A stretch of 64,000 bases of DNA from Phlebopus portentosus (taxonomy: Eukaryota; Basidiomycota; Agaricomycetes; Boletales; Boletinellaceae): positions 1,364,001 to 1,428,000 of the forward strand of contig JAYXKI010000004.1 of the NCBI GenBank assembly GCA_037892935.1, read 5' to 3'. The position numbers were made by a program, and so were the translations under genes. The notes below the pieces were generated by a model, which saw only the letters and a program-made list of their open reading frames with translations, was not told where the DNA came from and did not search any database. The stretch's first letter is position 1. Each line of letters opens with the position of its first letter. Below are positions 11,996 through 23,509 of this stretch, piece by piece.

Positions 11996-13295
11996 ATGCC
12001 ACTTCTAAGTCAGGCACTATCCGTGCACAAGGTCGAGAGACAGGATCTTGGCGACAAAGAGAGTCTCTGGTCAGGTGTAATAGACCTGGAATGGACCGTG
12101 GTACTGTGAGTGCGCCGCCATGGCTCCCTTTTCCTCGCATATTCAGACTCACTTCTGGCTCCATCGACCAGTGTACCAAATGGAGGTACGTAGTTTGAGT
12201 CAATGTTTTATGTCCAGAAAGTCACTGATTCCTGCCCAGGATATGTCATCGGCCTCATTCTTGAGTCCTGCACCGCGCACCAGAAGCTTCATTCTCCGAA
12301 GGTGACAGAACCTGTCCACATATCTGCTCATTTTCTTCGGCCAGTGCAAGGAGTTGTTCCCTCGAAAGAACCAGAGTCAGGGACTCTGAAGCAACCTGCA
12401 ACATTTGAGGTGCACGTCAAGTCAGTGAAAGGTGGTTCATCATTGAACAACCTTCAGGCAGAACTTGTCCAGAACGTGCGTGTCTAGAAAATTGCGTGGT
12501 ATTTCATCTTCTTTAGTGTTATTTTCATTTCCAGGGGCAGATTATGGTGTCTGCACATATTATTTTCGGAGCATCTCTCCCAGTAGCAGAAACAGAAATA
12601 GCGCAACCCATCGACTCGAAGGCACTCGTTCCTCCTTCTCCCTATGCCCGGCGCACTCCGCTTCGTACACACCCTTCAAGTTCTCCTGAAATTAGGTTGT
12701 ACGACGTCTGGAACTTCAAGAACCGTATCACCGGCAAAGAGGATCCCGTATTCCAGCATTTGAATAAAGCCGAGAATCGAGTTTTCGACAAGGATGGATC
12801 CGTACAGAGGGAACCACCTGGGATAGAATCTGGTGCCTGGCTCACCTTCAAGGACGAAGTTGGCACTTTGCGTCCGAGCATGCTACCTTTCTGCACGGAC
12901 ATTATCAAGCCATTGCCGGAACTATTGCCTCGCGAGGAGAATCCGCTCGTAGGCAAAACGTGAGTGATATGTTCTACTTCTGACGAAGTAATCTTAGAAT
13001 GTGCCATATTAGTTGGTACGCTACTTTGTCTCTGTCTATTGAGTTCAAGACTCCAATTCGTATCGATACGCAAACTGGCTCCACCCTTGGATTATACTCT
13101 GTCGGACGTTTCCTGCAGGATCCTCTGGGTAGACATGAGACGATAGTCGAAGTGTGGACTGCCCCGTCAGGAGATGCTTCTGAACCGGATCATGGATCAT
13201 GGAGGGAGAAGCAGAGGTGCCTCGCTACTGCTGTCCAGACGGCGCTATGCATTCCATACGAGCAACAATCTAAGGGCATGAAGTCTAGGGTCTGA
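11996..13295 (+). CDS. Thioesterase-like (hotdog, acyl-CoA thioesterase family) protein
   Basis: Five exons (11996-12105, 12172-12185, 12240-12475, 12535-12959, 13013-13295) encode 355 residues. Exon 2 is only 14 nt and its removal would break the frame. The double-hotdog thioesterase pattern is clear: SGVIDLEWT, VPNGGYVIGLILESC, HISAHFLRPV, a FEVHV beta strand, a second half with WYATLSLSIEF, GLYSVGRFLQDP, RHETIVEVWT and WREKQRCLATA. Fungal relatives are annotated as thioesterase family or acyl-CoA thioesterase-like. It would hydrolyse an acyl-CoA or other thioester, or act as a non-catalytic hotdog protein. ATG 11996 is the only in-frame start that precedes the conserved region. It shares a promoter region with the D-lactate dehydrogenase. 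A role in releasing a cluster intermediate is possible but not shown by the sequence. Confidence 0.85.
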
Positions 13296-13911
13296 ACCCA
13301 TGCCCTCACAGAAATCAGCTCTGTTGCCTAACTTGATCATGACATTTCAAATTGCACTACACGTAATATTAGAATATCAGTGAGAAGCACGCAACATTTG
13401 TCGCCTTCGGTTAACTGGACCCGATTATCGTTTGATTCACATGCGCTCTACTCCATGAAATTTGTTTTTCGGGTACGTTCGACTTATTTCCACCGCGTTC
13501 ACGTTAGTACTGGTTCCATTCTGATATAGTGATGCTGCGAACTTGACGATCGAGGGTTAAGGCCGCTCCGATTCCAACACACTGTCTCGCGTCCAGATCC
13601 CCACAATATCTGTGCTGACGCTCCATGACGACGTACCCCGAGCACCTATCTCACAAAGTGCAGAAGAAAGGGCTAGTATATTTTCGACTATTGAGATCTC
13701 GACACTGATCCGAGTTTTGGTCCTCAAACTTTGATTCACACTCAGGATGCCTCGTGTCGACTCATGAGGAAAATGATATATTGGAGCAATATTTAACGCA
13801 CCTTGATTTACGTTTTGAGAGGCTTGTTTTGTTTCTTTTGCTTTAACATCCTACGAGCACTCCTTGTCGTACTCGGTTTACTACAGCTTAGCTGGAAGGT
13901 TCTCGTCAACC
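13296..13911. other. Intergenic, upstream of P450-1
   Basis: About 0.6 kb with no exon chain. It lies between two + strand genes and should contain the terminator of the thioesterase-like gene and the promoter of P450-1. A 60-codon minus frame (13557-13739) has no recognisable content. Confidence 0.45.
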
Positions 13912-16102
13912 ATGTCGCTGCGAGACCACGCTATTGTCATCTCTTTAATATTGATTGGCATAATTGTTGCCTCGATCAAATGTGTTTTCCGTAACGAACA
14001 CGCATCTCCTCCAGGTGAGCACAGTCCATTAGTTTATATAGGTCCTGTCGATTGATAAACGAAAGGCCCAACCCCACTTCCTTTTGTAGGCAACCTATTT
14101 CAGGTTCCGCGACGCTACCCAATCAAGCATTTCGCAAAGTGGAAAGACTTATACGGTTTGGACTTCCGTCATTGTGTAGCACAGAAGATACTGTACTCTC
14201 TGACTCCAACGTTTCAGGTCCTTTCTTTCACTTCAGAATATTCGGAAGGCGATTCTTTATGCTCAGTGATCTTTCTGTTGCCCAAGATTTGCTCGAAAAG
14301 AGAACATCAACATATTCTAGTCGCCCTGAGCTGGTTCGTGTCGTCTCGCTCATGAGATTCATAAACAAGTAGTTGATTGCTTATTTCCAGCCTATGGCCA
14401 AGCTCATCGGACGAGACAAGACAGCTCTTTTCCTTCCTGCTGGGTCTCGCTTAAAGGAAACAAGAAAACTCATGATTGCATTTCTGAATGCGCGTTCAGA
14501 GGAGTTTTACATTCCCGTGTTAGAAGGAGAAACATACCGTTTTCTTCATCGCCTTCTTAGAGAACCCGAAGATTTCTTTAGGAACATCAACAGGTATGTG
14601 CATAATCCGGTGGTTTGTTATTTGTTGCTCGAGTGACATTGCGTCAGTTTACCATCTGCAATCATCTTGAAGCTTGTCTACGGCTATCAGATTGATTATG
14701 AGGACGATTACTTCGTTCAGTTGGCCGAGAAACTCGGGAGATTGACGACTGAAGCGACGGATCCAGGTCGATGGCTTGTTGATTCCTTTCCTCGCCGTAG
14801 GTCAAAATTTGCGCATTTCACTTGTTTCACATTGAAAATATGAATAGTGCAACTTCTTCCATCTTGGCTACCTGGTATGGGATTTAAGAATTGGGCCAGC
14901 GAAGCCCGAAGCAAATGCGAAGCTTTTATTCGTGCGCCTCACGAGTTTGTCAAGTCGTCTGTGGTAAGTAGGCATCATGAAACATAGGTAAATTAAGCTC
15001 ATTTCCTTCTAGGCAAAAGGGCAGTATCTCCCGAGCTTTACGTCGTTGAATCTCGCCAAACTGCCCCTGAAAGGAAATGACTACGAAGACATACTGATAC
15101 ATACCTCGGCAAGCTTGTATTCAGGTATCGCACGGGCCTGCTAACCTTTGGTCTTTCGTTAGCTAAAAAGATATTGTCAGGTGGTACAGACACCGTGAGT
15201 TACATTCGAAGTTGTTTTCCACAGTCTGTTACATAAGCCTGCCTACAGGTCGTATCGACCATGAAGCTCTTTTTCTTGATGATGGCTATTCATCCTGACA
15301 TCCAAGAGCGTGCCCAGAAAGATCTAGACTTGTTGATCGGGGATGAGCGAGCACCATGCATCTCAGATCAGTCTTCTTTACCTTTCATAGACTGCATAAT
15401 CAAGGAATTGCTTCGATTCAACCCTGTCGTTCCGATTGTAATCCACAGCCCAGAAAAGGATGACATTTATAACGGATATTTGATCCCTAAAGGTCTGTCG
15501 CTTTCTCAGAATTCTCAACTTTAGCTATAGGGCTAATCCTATGTATCAATGTAGGGTCATGGGTCATGGCAAACATCTGGTTAGTCACGAAGAGACTGTA
15601 CCTTGACAAGGATACCTGAGAATAAACTCCCTAATAGGTGCATGTCGCATGAGGCGTCCGTTTATCCAGAACCTCATGAATTCAAGCCCGAACGATTTGA
15701 TATGAACTCTGAAGGCTCTATACAACAGTCTGATCCTCTCGAGTTCATCTTCGGATTTGGCAGACGGTCAGTTCGACATTCTTCCGTTTGAAAGACATAA
15801 CTCAGCACAAATATACCAGAAATTGTCCTGGGAGGCACTTTGCCGAGAGATCTCTCTTTATGCTAATAGCCAGCGTTCTGTGGGCTTTCAAAATTTCTCC
15901 CGAAAAGAATTGCAACGATCAGCCTCGCGTACCAGAGGTCGCGTTTTCCACCGGCCATACTGTGTAAGTCCATCATCTCTTCATAATCGCTCTCCTCTTT
16001 ATGCTGTGAAATAGACACCCGCTGCCATTCCATTGCTCATTTCAAGTAAGATCGACAAAGTCCGTCGCAGTCATTGAGGAACTCGTGAAGAGCTTTGAAT
16101 GA
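13912..16102 (+). CDS. Cytochrome P450 (P450-1)
   Basis: Thirteen exons (first 13912-14014, last 16015-16102) join to 513 residues with every phase consistent. The start ATG opens an N-terminal membrane anchor (ISLILIGIIVASI) followed by the hinge PPGPTPLPFVGN. Later landmarks are the C-helix TRKLM, the I-helix SGGTDTVVST, the K-helix KELLRFNP (ExxR), FKPERF, and the haem loop FGFGRRNCPG with its cysteine ligand. One exon (15181-15194) is 14 nt and another (15555-15579) is 25 nt. Structure and sequence resemble the O-methylsterigmatocystin-oxidoreductase-like P450s abundant in mushrooms. The enzyme should sit on the ER membrane and oxidise a small molecule using a P450 reductase. The MFS exporter converges on it immediately downstream. 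Subfamily and substrate cannot be told from sequence alone. Confidence 0.93.
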
Positions 16103-16335
16103 TGCTATTGTTCGGTTGGTACCGCACCAGTTCGGTAGAATTTTGGAGGCCCAAGGACCCATATTTCATTGCTTTGTCTTATTTTGTTGGCCTCGCATTG
16201 GAGTTTGTAGACTTGTATAAGAATCACCCCACGTCATTTGTTTGTTATCATACAAATGATTGCGAGAGACTCATGTTACTGCTGATGCGAACCTCTAGTT
16301 TGTACATCGCGATTCCTCTCATCCTTCACACTAGA

Positions 16336-18414
16336 TCAGAATTTACCAGTAAAGAGACTCCTAACAGCACAGAATTTGCTAGCCAGCATTAGAAAGATCG
16401 ACCCCGCAATCATGGTTCCTGCAAATGGATAATCATCAGCAACTCATGGCCGATGCATCCGAATGTCTCGTCACGAACCAGCGAAAATCCCGACTTCATG
16501 AAACGTGCTATGGTGCTGCTTGATGACACCTGAGATTGGCGGTCCTGCCAGAGCACCTGAAATGAAATGTAACCGAAGCATATGAGCAATCAGAGAATGC
16601 AGACATATAAGCAGCGTACCAAAAGCCATAACGGTCATCTGTAGGCCAGTCCGACGGCCGACGTCGTGCGTTGCACCGAGGTGAGCAACCGGAATCGCGA
16701 AGAGGCAGATGAACGCTCCAGAAGTAATTCTACGTCCAAATTTGAATCCATGTAATTTGTCCAACAATTTAAGATGTACGCACCCATACAGAATCGTCAC
16801 GGCTATAAATGAGACTTTTGTCGTTACAAATGGCCAGATGTATGTAAATACAGCAGCCAGCGCCGTACAAATGACCATGACATTGACTGGTCCATAAGAT
16901 ACGGCTAGCACACCGCTGCTCAAGCGACCAACGGCGGAGGCGGCATTAGCGATAGCGACGAGATAGAAAGAAAAACTAGGGTCAAGACCGATTAGCTCCG
17001 CGCTGACGCTTATGAAAGTCAGGGCTTTATGGAAGGATGAGGAAAACTTGTGCATTACTGGTAAATGCTGACTACGTACGAGTATAGAGTCCAAGGAAGG
17101 CGACAAATGTTGAGAGTACATAGAATAGGTATGCCGGAGTAAGAAACGTCCGCACGTCAAGCAACTTCGGAAGGATATCCGGAGGAGGGAGTCGACTGCG
17201 CATCGTCTATAAGAATTATTAGCAATAGAAGAAAGTGACAGTACATAAGTCTCACGAAAATCGCGAAAATAAATGTCGCCAGGTTAATGAAGGCTATCGT
17301 CCTAACGGTCCACTTGAAGCTAATCCAATGGTTATAGACGTCAATAGGAAACCAGTTATCACTACTCACCCGACGGTAGGAAGTAGGTTACGGACTATGA
17401 TGGGATAGATTATCCCTCCTACCGATCCCCCGAAAGAAATTATGGCGAAGGCGACAGGCCTTCGATGCTTGACTAAAGAATCGAGGTATCAGTTGAAGCG
17501 GACCACTGTGGTACGAACGTCCGATACTTACACCAATGTGATACGACCGCGATACATGGAATGTATATGCAACCAGCTGCCAACTGCCAAGGATTAAGTG
17601 ATAACAAAGCAGCCTCACGAGATTGTGCTGACCCCAAGCAATAATCCCTGACAAAGGACAAAATGCCAATACTTCGAGCATTCAGCAATAAGAAAGTTGG
17701 CAATTGTCATAGCACCCGATGCGGTAATCAAAGTCGGCTTGAAGTATCCTAAATCAAAGAGCCGGCCGGCCAGTAATCCCTGCGTATGATAAGCCAGGAT
17801 GAAGTCGAGTGCAAGAACCATTATGAAGTTCACGCACAGGCAAGAAGATCAGAGAGTACTAATGTCGACATGATATAAATGGTTCGTTAAGACTTGAGAA
17901 ACTCGTTTGCTTACCTGAAGCGAGCCTATCCAGGCACTTTGAAAACAATAAGGCAGATAGTGCCGATCAGGTAAAAAATTGCTCACATTTGCGATGGGGT
18001 ATTGCTGACTAGGAGAACCGTCTCATAATAAGCCTGGTAAGTCTGATAATTTCAATTTTTTTGATTAAGTCGTCATAAACATCGCTCCACCGAAGGAACA
18101 CTTACACCCCAAGAAACGAAGTAGCCAAACGTGGACAGAGACAAGAAGAAACCCTATATTGAACGCGATCGGTAAGACATTCGCAAATGCAATTAGAGCT
18201 CACCCACACCGACTACCAGCAGCCAAGCCTCCAAGCCACCATCCGGGACCTCTTCAGAAACATGTGCAGAGTCCGACTTAATCGTTCCAGAGTCCTTGTC
18301 GGCCAGTCGCTTCGTGTCCATGTCAGGAAGCCGATCATCCAGTACAACTGCCTCCGATTGCGACATCTGGGAAGTTGGATCACGTTGCATTGGCTGGAAA
18401 CGAGACTCCGCCAC
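16336..18414 (-). CDS. MFS transporter, monocarboxylate-transporter (MCT) type
   Basis: Minus-strand chain from ATG 18414 (first exon 18208-18414, second 18106-18153, third 17987-18042) to a stop at 16336. A polar cytosolic N-terminus of about 55 residues ends with the MCT hallmark VPDGGLEAWLLVV. Transmembrane helices follow with STFGYFVSWGTYQAYYE, SQIAWIGSLQ, AGRLFDLGYF, a GAMTIANF helix, HWFKHRRPVAFAI and, in the second half, VGRLSSGVLA, FICLFAIPVAHLG, RRTGLQMTVMAFG and GPPISGVI. Fungal homologues move monocarboxylates, riboflavin or secondary metabolites across membranes. The terminal exons are slightly less certain because several frame-compatible donors exist. It converges on P450-1 and diverges from the DUF6533 gene, a usual position for a cluster exporter; export of the product is inference. 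Confidence 0.88.
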
Positions 18415-19003
18415 TTCTAAGGAGAAAATGCTCGAGGTTGTGGAAAGTATGCAAAAACTCTAGCCACGACCTTAATCGTCTGTTAGTCGCGGCTGTGCCT
18501 GCCGTGGGATGAAAACGGGAATCCGCAAGGACTTCCATCTACCAGAGCAAAAGCCGGCTTAACATCAAAAAGGTTACCGTAATGCGGCAGGAGCGCCGCG
18601 TCTGTAATGTTCCCATGGACCCTATGAGTAGAGCGGAGTCACAAAATCTGCGATGCATCATGTGATAGAAGATCTATCCTTGCCTCCGATCATCATGCTA
18701 GGAAGCCGTAGCAATGGTGATATGTCGCCTGGCGGGGAAGATCAGAGCTGTAAGTCCACGGACACTCTATGCGATCCACAACAAGTTGAACATATAGATC
18801 TGACAAATTGGGTATGACAGCTTGTTCTTTTCCCGTGTACTTTATATTTCAATTTGAAATATCCTGAGTTTACTACGTACACTGACCCCTCCTCGTGAGG
18901 TAATGAGAGGACGATTCTGAGTTTACGCCCATCGATCTCTCTTATTTATGTCGTACCATGCACGAGCTCCCCATATCTCTATCCCTGATCTTTCATTTCC
19001 ATA
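18415..19003. promoter_or_regulatory. Divergent promoter region between MFS transporter and DUF6533 gene
   Basis: Nearly 600 bp between two divergent start codons with no coding chain. Both promoters should lie here. No factor-binding motif could be assigned by eye. Confidence 0.45.
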
Positions 19004-20660
19004 ATGGCAGCACATGCTCAAGAACTAGTGCTGCTCCTAGAGCACTCCAAGCTAACGACAGTATGTTCTTGTACTGTTTAAAAAACTGAGGTAAACTAAC
19101 GTAGTACCATAATTGCAGTACATCGATTGTAAGTTTTCTTTGTTTGATATACGGCGAGTTACTCATATTGTTCATTAGTCGCCAGTCTTGCGCTGCTAGT
19201 AATGAAATTTCTACTTTGCACACCGCGAATCACTTACATCTGCCCGTACAGGTCTATGAATATGTGCTCACAATAGAGACAGAACGGAGCCTTATTTGGA
19301 CAATGCCCTGGTCTATAGCGAAGCTGCTCTTTATTGCTACGCGATACTTGCCCTTCATTGACACAGCCATCGTCCTTTGGCGTACGTACCCATTAAAGCA
19401 TCAGTTTGGTAGCTACATATTCATGGCTTGAATAGATCAGCTGGGGATAGCTATGACAAATGGCCATTGCCAGTTTGCATACAAAATTACAGGCTGTAAG
19501 TGGTCAGTGACAGAAACAGACAGGCATACTTATTCTTGTGTAACGGATACCATTAGGGTTGCAACTGTGTGGAATATTGATTGCTGAAAGTTCGTGCATG
19601 ATCTCGTCGTTCCCCCATCTAACTAATATCCCTTTCGCTCAGTTATTCTCGTCTTGAGAGCTTGGGCGATATGGGAGAGAAGGAGAATCGTCGGAGTTCT
19701 CTTACTTGTCTGGACAGTTGCGATCTGGTTGCCAGAAATAATTTTCATGGCGAAATTTCTGAGCACTCTGAAATGTGAGCATTATTGACAGACTTCTGAA
19801 CTTACTGCCAATGCCTTAGCTAATCCGATCCCTTTAGTTTCTCCTTTACCCGATGGCATTGCAGGTTGCCTCGTTGTAGGCGGTAGCTCCATTCTCACCG
19901 TGAATTGGATTCTTCTCATGGTATTCGAAGCCGGTAGAAGACTTCAGTTACTCGTACGGAATCTTCCAGTTACTGATACTGAGCATGAAGGTGTTCTGTG
20001 TTTCATGCTTGTTGTGGGCTTTCGGACTTGTAAGAAGCAGCTATCTGTCGCGACTTCTGAGCGTAGCTGATCGTCCTCTTTACCGAAGACAAGACTCATG
20101 GGAATTCCGCTATGTTCAAAGCCATCTATGGAGACGGTATGTCATATACATAAGAAGGTTGTATCATCTTGAAATTGACCTTGAACTCCTTCAATAATAT
20201 CAGGATCGCTTTTTTACTTTTATCTCTTTGGTTAGTCTCTGGATTTCGCCGATTTTGCACAATATACTCAAGGTCCTGTAGCATTATCCGTTGCAAATGT
20301 TGTTGTCATCCAGACCCTGCCGGTCAGCGACTCTTCCATTATTCCGAATAATTTATTTTTGTTACTGATATTTCGCAACAGGCAGATTTCCTGAACACAC
20401 TTACAAGGTGAGCAGTATTGGACGAGAAGGCAATATGATAGATCAACTAACAGTCTTTTAGTCTCGAAAGAGTCCTGCATTCCGTCTTGGCGTGTCGCAT
20501 CCTGACAAATTTGCGTCGAATTGGTAGGAAGACCGTCATTCAAAGCGGAATTAGTACAGGGCAACATGAACTAGCGACGTTGTCTCTTGACTTTCGTGGG
20601 AGGGAAGCGTTTGTACGGACGGCCACAAGCTCCGATGCTACCTACAGTGATGAAATGTAA
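19004..20660 (+). CDS. DUF6533-containing multi-pass membrane protein
   Basis: The N-terminal DUF6533 block is distinct: ASLALLVYEYVLTIETERS, LIWTMPWSIAKLLF and ATRYLPFIDTAIVLW. It is followed by more membrane helices: GWLQLCGILIAEIILVLRAW, ERRRIVGVLLLVWTVAIW and SSILTVNWILLMVFEA. Then come AMFKAIYGDG, VALSVANVVVIQTLP and the C-terminal motif LERVLHSVLACRILTNLR with a polar tail ending at the TAA at 20658-20660. The chain needs about ten exons; the segment 19945-20095 has more than one workable splice pattern. These proteins are common in mushrooms, have about seven predicted helices and no assigned function; a receptor-like or sensor role has been suggested only by topology. It is divergently arranged with the MFS transporter. 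Confidence 0.82.
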
Positions 20661-21141
20661 TATTTCCTTCCAAATGACAGGTGTAAATGCTAGGTCTCGA
20701 AAATACATACGCATTTTCGGGTGACGAATTATCACCAGCACTGTTCTCAAGCAGAAGGAACCAGGAATGTTTGCAAACAAAACAACTTACTTTGCCAAGG
20801 AAATTACGAAACCAGTATCTACTGTCTGGGTTCTTGGTGCTGATAGTCGGCTTTGACACGGAGACGGGGACATATGTGTTATTTCTTGCTGGTCTACACA
20901 TAGGCTCAATAGCCTTACAGTACAAGGAAATGAGCGGTTATTCACCCACACTTTAAAAGAAGCCTCGCAGTCAAATAATTTCTGGTGCTTAGGGGCACGA
21001 CATATGATCAAATACTCTGCGCAGAGCAGCTACGAACGCTTCCTTGAGAGGAACAAAGAGGCAATAGCATGAGCTTCTTGATAATTTAAAAGATATAAAC
21101 CCTAATCGGAAACGGAGAACGGTCACCTCGGAGGTCTGGAA
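20661..21141. other. Intergenic
   Basis: About 480 bp downstream of the DUF6533 gene. Overlapping short frames exist on both strands (20571-21011) but they show no codon pattern or motif that supports a gene. Confidence 0.4.
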
Positions 21142-21594
21142 TACAGTTGAAATTGTCATAACACATAAAGTCGGGAGAAGGCATTTCCTAATGCATTATG
21201 AAATTTATGCAACATAATGTGTGGGAATAGCCTTCTGCATTAAGTAAAATAATGAATTTTATTCTTTCTGGTTGAAATTAGCCTTTCTGAGGCTGATTGG
21301 CATCGAATGAGTAAGCTGATAATGAAAGTATTTCACAAATCCCATCAGAAATTAGCTATTCATAGCTGAAAAACTTGGCAGAGATTGGATGTATGTTGAG
21401 AAATTATGCACAAATATGGACAAATTTCACAAAAATAGCACAGTAAAATGCATAAATTGACTCAAAATGCAATGCATTATGCAATACGAGATTTTTGCAT
21501 AATTTCCCTTCTCCCAAGTCGGGAGAAGCCCAAACCCAATGCATTATAAGATTTATGCATTATGATTCAATGCACTATGATAATTTCAACTGTA
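21142..21594. mobile_element. 449 bp MITE with TA target-site duplication
   Basis: The element runs from 21144 to 21592 and is flanked by TA on both sides (21142-21143 and 21593-21594). Its ends form a terminal inverted repeat: CAGTTGAAATTGTCATA at the left and the complement of CAGTTGAAATTATCATA at the right, with one mismatch. It is AT-rich, has no coding capacity, and carries internal repeats: TCGGGAGAAG at about 21170 and 21515 in the same direction, a small hairpin CTTCTCCC-AAG-TCGGGAGAAG, and many ATGCATTATG-type palindromes. TA duplication plus CAGT-start ends fit a non-autonomous Tc1/mariner-like element. No transposase is present in the window. Confidence 0.8.
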
Positions 21595-22693
21595 CCACCA
21601 TCATGCGAAGAGAAGACTTCCGTAATGAACGGCGAGAACCATACATGATCGTTGCCGTATAGATCAGAAAAAAATGAGCTCCTATCTGGAAAGCGAGACT
21701 CGCTTAACGCGTCTAGAGCCGTTTCCGATATTCCGACCGGATACTAAGCAGATGGGAGACGGATGATTGAAAGGGATTGACGGCCACAGGGCTAAGTACA
21801 ACCGAGTATGGCAAATCTGCCTTCATATCATTATGTCAGTCCAGGAAACGACAAGAAGTCATACAACGCAATCCTGCAAATTTCCCAAGGGAGGAACTAC
21901 GTCGATCAATTAGCTTTGTTCGAACTCGGTTACAGTAAGATGCACCTTTCAGTGTCGCTGCTACCCTCGGAAAAAGAGCACTCAGGCGCCTCCTGTCTCT
22001 TCATCTCTGACCATGAAGAAAATGAAGGGTTGTTTAACTAGTCTGGTGAAAAGATCACTCACGATTCCCAAAGTCGCATCCCTTGCACAAGGTCGTGAAT
22101 TTGCAACCAGAATACCATCTTCCTTTTAATCAGGCACCGTGAAGGTGTAAATTTCCGTAGCAGATTCTGCTTAAAGGTTGTCCGTCCTTCAACTGATTTG
22201 GACGCCTCAAATTGAGCTTTAGGAATACTACTCACAAGCGCATGTATGTCAGGCGCTGCTTCACAGTTGTCACCTTCGATCATCATCATCATCATCATCA
22301 TCATCAACTGGATAGACATTGAAAACGACTGAGGCATCAGTTGGGCTCGTTATTCTCCCTTGTCATTCTCCACCGCATCCTAATAGCTCTTCACGACCCG
22401 GAAAGAAAGCGGATGTCAATTGGAGTTTGGACAGGTCAGATTGGCAAGGATACACGAGACAACTTCCTCAACGCAATTTGAGGCATGAAAATACCAGTAC
22501 TTCTGGAAGGAGGACTAGAGCCACACTGGTATTTCTTCTGTTAAAGGGTCCTAGACGTCGGACACTGTTCTAACGAACACTGTTGAGATACAAAACTGGT
22601 GCTGGCACATGATCGGATTAGCTCAACGAGGAGCTGTCCCCTTCGGGAGCGAAGTTCTCACGCTCTGGGCAGGGTTTTTTTTGCGTCCGTCTA
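21595..22693. other. Non-coding stretch before the foldback elements
   Basis: About 1.1 kb without a supported gene. It contains a short (ATC)n microsatellite and, just before the first foldback element, a GC-rich hairpin (about 22632-22672) followed by eight T residues. The 77-codon frame at 21808-22041 has no family signature. Confidence 0.4.
22279..22306. repeat. (ATC)9 microsatellite
   Basis: Nine consecutive ATC units. On the minus strand they read as a run of methionine codons at the start of an open frame, which is an artefact of the repeat rather than evidence of a protein. Confidence 0.9.
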
Positions 22694-23459
22694 ATTACTG
22701 CCTTTTTCAAATGTATTGTCACTCGCGACCTCTGTGATTTTTGTCACACAGAACACCTCAAAACATAAAAATCACCATATCTCACTCAATTCTTGACTGT
22801 TTTGCATGATCTAAGTTGCTAAATCCATAGTTTTAAGATCTGTTTCAAACTTCAACAAGGATGAATAGAAATTAGCAAAGAACGAGTGAGATATGTTGCA
22901 AAAGGCCGATTTTAGACACTTCCTTCATGTGCATTTTTTCCTGCACTCAGACTGGGTGCTACAACAACCTAGACTGCACCAGAGTGGTGCTATTGGAATA
23001 ATATGAATTTATAGACATCAGATTGTCTAAGAATAAATTTATCTTGAGGTCTGGGGCCCTTGAGAAAAGGTAGGTTTGAGCTCAACTCAGACATGTATCA
23101 AACCAGCAGATACAACACAGAATAGAGCTCAAAGTCAGTCTGTAAATTTACAATAAAATAATTATATCATTTTGGAATTGCCTGTAGGACTGTAGAAGCA
23201 GGGATGAGGGCAGGAAAAACTGCACATGAAAGATGTGTCTAAAATCAGCCTTTTGCAACATATCTCACTTGTTCTTTACTAATTTCTATTCATCGTTGTT
23301 GAAGTTTAAACAGATCTTAAAACTGTGGATTTGGCAACTTAGATCATGCAAAACAGTCAAGAATTGAGTGAGATATGGTGATTTTTATATTTTGAGGTGT
23401 TCTGTGTGACAAAAATCACAGAGGTCACGAGTGACAATACATATGAAAAAGGCAGTAAT
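22694..23459. mobile_element. Foldback element 1 (long inverted repeat)
   Basis: The left arm (about 22694-22944) and right arm (about 23210-23459) are inverted copies of each other over roughly 250 bp with a few mismatches. They start with ATTACTGCCTTTTT and its complement and contain the sequence for TCACACAGAACACCTC near each end. The loop is about 265 bp and shows weaker leftover complementarity. No open reading frame of note is present, and no clear target-site duplication can be seen. Long terminal inverted repeats with a short middle fit a foldback-type or non-autonomous DNA transposon. Confidence 0.8.
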
Positions 23460-23509
23460 CCCAGTTCAGACGCGTCTCTCGTCCCCTCAAAGCTTACTCT
23501 ACTGTTTCC

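Noticed and set aside
18187..18420. 77-codon plus-strand frame over the start of the MFS gene
   Set aside because: It is the antisense shadow of the first MFS exon, which carries the VPDGGLEAWL hallmark.
22059..22337. Minus-strand frame containing a run of methionines
   Set aside because: The run is the (ATC)9 microsatellite read on the other strand.
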